Shown here: piece after piece, positions 1-7,287 of the stretch
Numbering within the stretch: position 1 is the first letter of the stretch
How the letters are laid out: each line of letters begins with the position of its first letter
NCBI RefSeq assembly: GCF_910577125.1
Contig: NZ_CAJTMN010000064.1
Span: forward strand, 1 to 12,058
Direction of reading: 5' to 3'
Source of the DNA: an uncultured Rikenella sp.
Lineage (GTDB): Bacteria > Bacteroidota > Bacteroidia > Bacteroidales > Rikenellaceae
Length of the DNA: 12,058 nucleotides
The notes under the pieces: model-generated
The model's database searches: none
The model's input: only the letters and a program-made list of their open reading frames with translations
What the model was told of the DNA's origin: nothing
Program-made: the position numbers and the translations under genes

Positions 1-132
1 ATCCTCTAAAGTTTCTTTGGTTCTTTCTGTTCACAGAAAGAACAGTACCCTCCCGTTCATCAAGAAACCGACCGCACCGACCGAAAAAAAAAAAGGGATT
101 GATTTAATTCAGAATCAGGAACAAGCAACATT
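1..132 (+). other. leader upstream of rpoC
   Basis: This stretch precedes the rpoC start. The first nine bases read as two codons plus TAA in one frame; because rpoB normally precedes rpoC in bacteria this could be the rpoB stop, but nine bases cannot prove it. The segment holds a perfect hairpin (listed separately), two 9-bp direct repeats (ACCGACCGC at 67-75 and ACCGACCGA at 76-84) and an 11-A run at 84-94. I see no TAnnTTTG-type promoter. This fits rpoC being transcribed by read-through from an upstream gene. Confidence 0.5.
20..43 (+). repeat. perfect 10-bp hairpin in the rpoC leader
   Basis: GTTCTTTCTG at 20-29 pairs perfectly with CAGAAAGAAC at 34-43 across a TTCA loop. No T-run follows, so it is not a standard intrinsic terminator. 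If an upstream gene ends at position 9, it lies just beyond that stop and could be an mRNA processing or stabilising structure; that role is inference. Confidence 0.6.
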
Positions 133-4380
<4,248 letters not shown>

Positions 4381-4442
4381 AGCCTTGGCACGATATGTAA
4401 CATCCGCCTCTTGCCCCCTTCTTTAGCGAATGGGGCAGGTAT

Positions 4443-4496
4443 GAAGCAGGGCCGGGGGCTCTCCTAATTGTAGGAGAGCCCCCGGCCCTGCTTTTT
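4443..4496 (+). terminator. intrinsic terminator after rpoC
   Basis: A perfect 23-bp stem (arms 4444-4466 and 4471-4493) with the four-base loop ATTG is followed by a T-run at 4492-4496. The arms are very GC-rich and the structure lies 63 bases after the rpoC stop. This is a textbook rho-independent terminator and should isolate the downstream palindrome array from rpoC transcription. A weaker hairpin (TGCCCC at 4412-4417 with GGGGCA at 4432-4437) precedes it. Confidence 0.93.
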
Positions 4497-4530
4497 CATT
4501 TTCTCCGGCGCGCGGACAGAGAATGGGGTA

Positions 4531-4559
4531 GAGGCTGCCGCAGCGAAACTACGTTTCGC
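4531..4559 (+). repeat. GAGGyTGCy header with variable hairpin, copy 1
   Basis: The header GAGGCTGCC (4531-4539) is followed by the hairpin GCGAAAC-TAC-GTTTCGC (4543-4559). The header and the next four bases recur at the end of the window before a hairpin with different arms. CCGTCCACG follows directly, as it does after the hairpin at 4903-4922. Confidence 0.6.
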
Positions 4560-4610
4560 CCGTCCACGCACCCACAGGGTGTTTTGTTAGGGTTTTTCTT
4601 CGCCTTACCA

Positions 4611-4640
4611 GTGGGGCCCGCGCGGCCCGAGCGCAGTTCC
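4611..4640. repeat. 30-bp GC-rich block, copy 1
   Basis: This block begins GTGGGGCCCG and ends CAGTTCC. Its inner stem is GCGC-ggcccga-GCGC. It matches 4936-4965 at 28 of 30 positions, and the two differences are a compensating base-pair swap in this stem. A more diverged copy lies near 6127. Confidence 0.75.
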
Positions 4641-4654
4641 ACCCTGTTAGGGTA

Positions 4655-4683
4655 GAGGTTGCCAATAAAACACCCTGTGGGTG
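4655..4683 (+). repeat. GAGGyTGCy header with variable hairpin, copy 2
   Basis: The header GAGGTTGCC (4655-4663) is followed by AATAAAA and the hairpin CACCC-TGT-GGGTG (4671-4683). A related AATAAAAC segment at 6359-6366 leads into a different hairpin, CGCC-GGTG-GGCG (6366-6377). Confidence 0.55.
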
Positions 4684-4759
4684 CGCGCGCCGACGCCTTA
4701 AGAGGGAAATCTTGTCAAAATGCGCAACCGCATTTTGACAAGATTTCCCCTGGCGCGCG
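4684..4759 (+). repeat. 76-bp nested palindrome, element 1
   Basis: Outer arms CGCGCGCC (4684-4691) and GGCGCGCG (4752-4759) enclose a perfect 21-bp hairpin (4704-4724 with 4729-4749, loop CAAC). A one-sided spacer containing CTTAAGAGGG sits between the left outer arm and the inner hairpin and gives the element an orientation. Its length and layout match four other elements whose arm sequences differ. Confidence 0.8.
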
Positions 4760-4766
4760 TAGGGTC

Positions 4767-4797
4767 GAGGCTGCTATTTCGGAGTGCCCGAAGGCAC
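4767..4797 (+). repeat. GAGGyTGCy header with variable hairpin, copy 3
   Basis: The header GAGGCTGCT (4767-4775) is followed by ATTTCGGA and the hairpin GTGCC-CGAA-GGCAC (4784-4797). It starts seven bases after element 1 ends, and element 2 begins immediately after it. Confidence 0.5.
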
Positions 4798-4874
4798 CGC
4801 GCGCCGCCGCTTAAGGAGGCGATTCAACTGTTTCGGCGAAGAGGCGAAACAGAATGAATCGCCCAAGGCGCGCG
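4798..4874 (+). repeat. 77-bp nested palindrome, element 2
   Basis: Outer arms CGCGCGCC (4798-4805) and GGCGCGCG (4867-4874) are identical to those of element 1. The inner hairpin has different arms: GGCGATTCA (4818-4826) with TGAATCGCC (4855-4863), then CTGTTTCG (4828-4835) with CGAAACAG (4845-4852), and a small A/AA bulge between them. The left spacer carries CTTAAGGAGG, as in element 1. Confidence 0.78.
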
Positions 4875-4902
4875 GGAAAAGAATTGGACTAAGCAGATAA
4901 GT

Positions 4903-4936
4903 GAAAATGCGTAAGCATTTTCCCGTCCACGGGACG
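4903..4936 (+). repeat. two adjacent short hairpins before block copy 2
   Basis: GAAAATGC-GTAA-GCATTTTC (4903-4922) is followed by CGTCC-ACG-GGACG (4924-4936), which runs straight into the second copy of the 30-bp block. The first copy is likewise preceded by a hairpin and CCGTCCACG, so these pieces appear to travel as a composite. Confidence 0.65.
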
Positions 4937-4965
4937 TGGGGCCCGCCCGGCCCGAGGGCAGTTCC
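4936..4965. repeat. 30-bp GC-rich block, copy 2
   Basis: Differs from copy 1 at two bases only. The inner stem is GCCC-ggcccga-GGGC instead of GCGC-ggcccga-GCGC, so both changes preserve one base pair. Confidence 0.75.
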
Positions 4966-4979
4966 CTCCCATAGGAAAA

Positions 4980-5054
4980 GTCGCCCGCCCGCGTAAAGAG
5001 GGATTTCACTCGTTTTGCGGTGAGCAAAATTGAGATGAAATCCCGGCGGGCGAC
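4980..5054 (+). repeat. 75-bp nested palindrome, element 3
   Basis: Outer arms GTCGCCCGCC (4980-4989) and GGCGGGCGAC (5045-5054) enclose an inner hairpin built from GGGATTTCA (5000-5008) with TGAAATCCC (5036-5044), CTC (5009-5011) with GAG (5032-5034), and GTTTTGC (5012-5018) with GCAAAAT (5024-5030). The last stem includes G5012-T5030, a wobble only if the plus strand is the RNA. The left spacer GTAAAGAGGG corresponds to CTTAAGAGGG of the others. Confidence 0.78.
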
Positions 5055-5065
5055 GATTAAAATGC

Positions 5066-5143
5066 CCCGCGCGCGACTGCTGGAGTAGGAAATCGTTAGA
5101 ACCATGGTGAATGGTTCTAACAAGATTTCCGCCAGCGCGCGGG
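5066..5143 (+). repeat. 78-bp nested palindrome, element 4
   Basis: Outer arms CCCGCGCGC (5066-5074) and GCGCGCGGG (5135-5143), then GCTGG (5079-5083) with CCAGC (5132-5136, sharing two bases with the outer arm), enclose GGAAATC (5088-5094) with GATTTCC (5124-5130) and an 11-bp stem (5095-5105 with 5111-5121, loop GGTGA). The architecture is as in elements 1-3, with unrelated central arms. Confidence 0.76.
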
Positions 5144-5204
5144 AAAAATGCGATAGGTGGCGGAGCGACAGCGGAGCCGCAGTGAGGCTGACACGGTTCT
5201 TCGG

Positions 5205-5234
5205 GCGCGAAAATCGCTTGCGCGGTTTTCGCGC
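5205..5234 (+). repeat. 13-bp hairpin with one wobble
   Basis: GCGCGAAAATCGC (5205-5217) pairs with GCGGTTTTCGCGC (5222-5234) over a TTGC loop. The single non-Watson-Crick pair is T5214-G5225, a G-U wobble in a plus-strand RNA. It lies just before tandem structured copy A and may be part of the same unit. Confidence 0.65.
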
Positions 5235-5282
5235 TGCGCTGGGCGGAGCTGTTACCCGGACTTTGGGCCGAGAGCGAGTAGC

Positions 5283-5560
5283 GCGATTCTGTGAATCGCC
5301 GGGCATGCGCGCTGGGCCTTCGGCCCACCCGGGGAGCGCGCCGCCCGAAACTGCAATAGACTTGGAGAGAACTTTTGCGACCCTTTGAGGTCGCCGGCCT
5401 CGTCGCCCAGGCGCGAAGCGTCTCGGGGGGCTGGGCGACAGGCCGAACGGGGCGAAATCGGTTGTATGGGGTGGGCGAAGTATTGGACTGTGATTGGGCT
5501 GAGCTTTTGCGACCCTTTGGGTCGCGCAGTCCGCCGCCCCGGCAGGCGGAGGGCTGCAAC
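5283..5560 (+). repeat. tandem structured element, copy A (candidate RNA)
   Basis: A 278-nt segment with an ordered set of stems shared with copy B: GCGATT/AATCGC (5283-5299), CGGGC/GCCCG (5300-5304 with 5343-5347) enclosing GCGCGCT/AGCGCGC (5307-5313 with 5335-5341) and GGGCC-TTC-GGCCC (5314-5326). Next come GCGACC/GGTCGC (5377-5394), CGGCCT/AGGCCG (5395-5400 with 5440-5445) enclosing GTCGCCC/GGGCGAC (5402-5408 with 5433-5439) and AGGCGC/GCGTCT (5409-5423). It ends with GCGACCC/GGGTCGC (5509-5525) and GCAGTCC/GGGCTGC (5526-5557), then CAAC. Wobbles G5411-T5421 and T5530-G5553 suit a plus-strand RNA. No known RNA family was recognised; it could equally be a mobile DNA repeat. Confidence 0.55.
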
Positions 5561-5637
5561 TCGTCGGTGCTCGTTGCGCTCTCCGCTGGCGCCGGACTGC
5601 TACGGGCGTTACGAAATGTATTTTGAGAATGAATAGT

Positions 5638-5913
5638 GCGATTCCGCGAGGAATCGCCGGGCTTGCGGCGGGGCATCTTCGATGCCCGGGCCCGACGCCG
5701 CAGCCCGAACACGACAGACGGCTTGGCCAAACTTTTGCGGTTCGCAAAACCGCCGGCCCTGTTGCCCAAGCCGCGTAGCGGCTTCGGGGGGGGATGGGCG
5801 ACAGGCCGAATAGGGCGGAGAATCGGGGTGTGGGGTGGGCGAAGTATTGGGCTGAGCTTTTGCGGTTCGTAGAACCGCGCGGGCCGGAGCCTCCCGCAGC
5901 GGAGGCCCGCAAC
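5638..5913 (+). repeat. tandem structured element, copy B (candidate RNA)
   Basis: This repeats the fold of copy A, 355 bases downstream, with changed arms: GCGATTCC/GGAATCGC (5638-5657), CGGGC/GCCCG (5658-5662 with 5703-5707), GCGGCG/CGCCGC (5665-5670 with 5696-5701), GGGCATC-TTC-GATGCCC (5671-5687), GCGGTT/AACCGC (5737-5753), GTTGCCC/GGGCGAC (5761-5767 with 5796-5802), AAGCCGC-GTA-GCGGCTT (5768-5784), GCGGTTC/GAACCGC (5862-5878) and GCGGGCC/GGCCCGC (5879-5885 with 5904-5910), then CAAC. Unpaired parts such as CTTTTGCG, the CGGGGGG loop and GGGTGGGCGAAGTATTG are conserved between copies. T5763-G5800 is a plus-strand wobble. Confidence 0.55.
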
Positions 5914-5980
5914 TGCCGTTGCTTTGGGCCCCGCAGGCTTCAACCCGCTTGGTAAGTGAATAGCTGGTGGCTGGAATTAC

Positions 5981-6010
5981 CGGCCCTTGCGGCTCTTCGA
6001 GCCGGGGCCG
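5981..6010 (+). repeat. hairpin with TTC loop
   Basis: CGGCCC (5981-5986) pairs with GGGCCG (6005-6010) around GGCTC-TTC-GAGCC (5991-6003). The TTC triloop is the same as in the tandem structured elements. The 16 bases at 5989-6004 recur at 6848-6863 with a single C-to-T change that turns a C-G pair into a U-G wobble. Confidence 0.6.
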
Positions 6011-6062
6011 CTCGGCACTCGAAAGCTGGCCGTGTCTACCCTAAAAGAATCGTCGGGGGATT

Positions 6063-6091
6063 TTCAAGGGGGGATGTAAGTCCCCCTTGAA
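6063..6091. repeat. perfect 10-bp hairpin
   Basis: TTCAAGGGGG (6063-6072) and CCCCCTTGAA (6082-6091) pair perfectly over a nine-base loop. No T-run follows on either strand, so it is not a clear terminator. Confidence 0.6.
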
Positions 6092-6102
6092 TGTGCTCTT
6101 TG

Positions 6103-6132
6103 CCTACTTTCTACCACATAGTAGAAAGTAGG
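6103..6132. repeat. perfect 12-bp hairpin joined to block copy 3
   Basis: CCTACTTTCTAC (6103-6114) pairs with GTAGAAAGTAGG (6121-6132) over CACATA. Its right arm runs directly into the third copy of the GC-rich block, repeating the hairpin-then-block order seen upstream. Confidence 0.65.
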
Positions 6133-6155
6133 GGCCCCCGCGGCCCAAGCGGAAC
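6127..6155. repeat. GC-rich block, copy 3
   Basis: A diverged copy of the 30-bp block, with GGGGCCC followed by the stem CCGC-ggcccaa-GCGG and then AAC. The stem positions differ from copies 1 and 2 but pairing is again kept. Confidence 0.55.
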
Positions 6156-6213
6156 AAAGAAAAGAGATTGAGATAGGAACCCAAAGGCGCGCGGGTTTGT
6201 TAATGCGTTTTTG

Positions 6214-6289
6214 AGTCGCCCGCGGCAATTCTTGTTGGTTGGCGCTTGGCCAACCAACAGAATATGCCCTCTTAAGCGGGCGGGCGACT
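6214..6289 (-). repeat. 76-bp nested palindrome, element 5 (inverted)
   Basis: Outer arms AGTCGCCCGC (6214-6223) and GCGGGCGACT (6280-6289) enclose an imperfect inner stem (6224-6242 with 6250-6268), whose core TGTTGGTTGG (6233-6242) pairs perfectly with 6250-6259. The CTTAAG-containing spacer is on the right, so this copy is in the opposite orientation; its reverse complement starts GTCGCCCGCCCGC, as element 3 does. Confidence 0.76.
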
Positions 6290-6302
6290 TTCGAGCTTCG
6301 AA

Positions 6303-6336
6303 CCGGACGGAACAGCCCTTCGCGGGCGGCGTCCGG
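6303..6336. repeat. small hairpin
   Basis: CCGGAC (6303-6308) pairs with GTCCGG (6331-6336), enclosing GCCC-TTCGC-GGGC (6315-6327). It lies between element 5 and the FISUMP remnants. No function is apparent. Confidence 0.45.
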
Positions 6337-6382
6337 CTAATAAGGCAGAGAGAACCCTAATAAAACGCCGGTGGGCGACGGA

Positions 6383-6400
6383 GCGATGCTTGCGCATCGC
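6383..6400 (+). repeat. GCGATGC hairpin
   Basis: GCGATGC-TTGC-GCATCGC. The same seven-base arms with a GTGA loop form the hairpin that ends the window (12041-12058), so this arm sequence is reused in the neighbourhood. Confidence 0.55.
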
Positions 6401-6426
6401 TAAGGCTGTGTCGGTAAACTGGAGTA

Positions 6427-6479
6427 GAGGTTGCTTATTGGGGCAGAGGCTGCCAATTGGGAGTGCGACACGCACTTCC
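6427..6479 (+). repeat. double GAGGyTGCy header with hairpin, copies 4 and 5
   Basis: Two headers, GAGGTTGCT (6427-6435) and GAGGCTGCC (6446-6454), lie close together. After the second comes a hairpin GGGAGTGCG-ACA-CGCACTTCC (6459-6467 with 6471-6479) whose one wobble, G6461-T6477, is a G-U pair on the plus strand. The right arm overlaps the last codons of FISUMP fragment 3, so the hairpin sits exactly where that copy loses its stop codon. Confidence 0.6.
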
Positions 6480-6685
6480 GAGAGGCAACGCAACAGAAAA
6501 CCGTGGCCATGGCTGACCACGTTGCCGGGATGGAGGCTCTGCGTGCCGAAGTCCAAGAACACGCCGTAAGTTCCGCTGACAGCGGACGACCAACTGTACC
6601 CGTCCTTGCCGACGTTATGCTGCACGCCATCTGCAAGATTGCGGTAGCCTGGGGCGGGGTACCAGGCAAGCGGGGTTTCCACCAC
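6476..6685 (-). pseudogene. FISUMP-like C-terminal fragment 3
   Basis: Reading leftward from 6685, this encodes about 70 residues: an ETPLAWYPAPGYRN segment, the GYSWSSAVSGTYGVFLDFGT core, and the end RCLSE. It is the C-terminal part of a Fibrobacter-succinogenes-major-paralogous-type (FISUMP) domain. No start is credible (only GTG at the edge) and the N-terminal part is absent. After RCLSE the TAA seen in the other copies is replaced by hairpin sequence, and the frame stays open to 6272 as nonsense. It differs from fragment 2 in 16 of 43 shared codons, 15 of them only at codon positions 1 or 2. It is a relic or a silent cassette. Confidence 0.65.
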
Positions 6686-6718
6686 CAGCCCGGGTTCTCA
6701 ATCAGTCGAGGCTTCCGT

Positions 6719-6850
6719 TTATTCCGAGAGGCAACGCAACTGACGACCGAAGGCACGGTTGTCCGTGCTGCAGGGATTGAGGTACTGCGTGCCGAAGCCC
6801 AAGAACACGCAGTAAGTCCTGCTGACAGCGGACGACCAACTGTACCCGCG
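6719..6850 (-). pseudogene. FISUMP-like C-terminal fragment 2
   Basis: Encodes only the last 43 residues of the domain, GYSWSSAVSRTYCVFLGFGT through RQLRCLSE, and ends with TAA (6719-6721). Similarity to the other copies stops at 6850, exactly where the hairpin at 6848-6863 begins. The ATG-like frame continuing to 6910 is unrelated sequence. This is the shortest of three tandem copies in the same orientation. It cannot be expressed on its own and is a relic or donor cassette. Confidence 0.65.
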
Positions 6851-6863
6851 GCTTTTCGAGCCG
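6848..6863 (+). repeat. hairpin at the 5' break of FISUMP fragment 2
   Basis: GCGGCTTTTCGAGCCG folds as GGCTT-TTC-GAGCC (6850-6862) with a T6854-G6858 wobble. It differs by one base from the hairpin at 5989-6004 in the palindrome array, so an array-type repeat has reached into the gene-fragment cluster. Confidence 0.6.
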
Positions 6864-6894
6864 AAGGGGTTTGGCCTTGTTTCTTGTTCGCCGT

Positions 6895-7287
6895 TTATTC
6901 CGAGAGGCAACGCAACTGAAAACCGTGGCCACGGCTGCTCACGTAGCTGGGATTGAGGTACTGCGTGCTGAAGTCCAAGTATACCCCGCTACTGTCGTTC
7001 GCTGTTGAAGACCAACTGAATCCGTAGTTGCTGACGGTATACAGTACGCCTGAGGTGCGATAGCGGCTGCCCGGGGCGGGGTACCAGGCAAGCGGGGTTC
7101 CCGTACCGGAGGTGGTTACCTTGTACAACCGACCGTTGGTCGCCTTGTAATTATCTGTCCCATATTTTTCACCGGCTACGCCGTCCGAATAGTACGGGAA
7201 AGTCCCGTTCAGCGGCACATCGGCGTCCCGCGTAAAGTCAGACCAAGTGCCGATTTCCCAGGCCCCCCGGTCAGACAAGAGTCCCAA
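6895..7287 (-). pseudogene. FISUMP-like C-terminal fragment 1 (longest copy)
   Basis: A 130-residue open frame containing SDRGAWEIGTWSDFTRDADV, then WYPAPGSRYRTSGVLY, FSWSST and the end FQLRCLSE. This is the C-terminal two-thirds of a FISUMP-like domain, a fold often found at the tips of surface proteins and in DGR target proteins of Bacteroidales. No ATG exists in it; the first codon is a TTG that directly follows, in frame, the TGA of dihydroorotase. The N-terminal part, including any signal peptide, is missing, so I call it a truncated gene, though translation coupled to or read through from pyrC cannot be excluded. The final 43 codons align with fragments 2 and 3 and vary mostly at codon positions 1 and 2. 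Confidence 0.65.

Larger units (their letters stand above)
4568..4684. repeat. inverted repeat pair of 18 bp
   Basis: The 18 bases at 4568-4585 are the exact reverse complement of 4667-4684, about 80 bases apart. Each arm is itself a small hairpin (CACCC-TGT-GGGTG in the second arm, 4671-4683). The pair encloses the first copy of the 30-bp GC-rich block and the second GAGGyTGCy header. It could form one long-range stem or two local ones. Confidence 0.75.
4501..6475. other. non-coding palindrome-rich region
   Basis: No credible protein gene lies between the rpoC terminator and the FISUMP remnants. Long open frames exist on the minus strand (4774-5943 and 4824-5912), but they overlap each other and run through hairpins, low-complexity Arg/Pro/Ala/Ser sequence and repeats, so I read them as chance openings in GC-rich DNA. 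The region is made almost wholly of hairpins and repeat families listed below. I found no transposase, tRNA, rRNA, CRISPR or obvious TAnnTTTG promoter in it. Confidence 0.75.

Noticed and set aside
1..9. End of rpoB
   Set aside because: Two codons and a TAA are consistent with the usual rpoB-rpoC order but are far too short to identify a gene.
84..94. A11 tract as a programmed slippage site or promoter UP element
   Set aside because: It lies in the untranslated leader with no reading frame across it and no nearby -7 box; chance or a weak effect on translation is enough.
4774..5943. Two long overlapping minus-strand open frames (389 and 362 codons) in the palindrome array
   Set aside because: They overlap in different frames, run through hairpins and repeat copies, give low-complexity Arg/Pro/Ala/Ser protein with no motif, and stop codons are rare in such GC-rich DNA. 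Recurring short peptides come from the repeat families.
4684..6289. CRISPR array
   Set aside because: Repeats are themselves long palindromes with changing sequence, spacing is irregular, and one is inverted; there are no constant repeats with unique spacers and no cas genes.
6431..6919. 162-codon plus-strand open frame across the FISUMP fragments
   Set aside because: It is the antisense of two homologous fragments; its internal repetition (EVLRAEAQEHAVSPADSGRP-like) only mirrors the duplicated minus-strand coding sequence.
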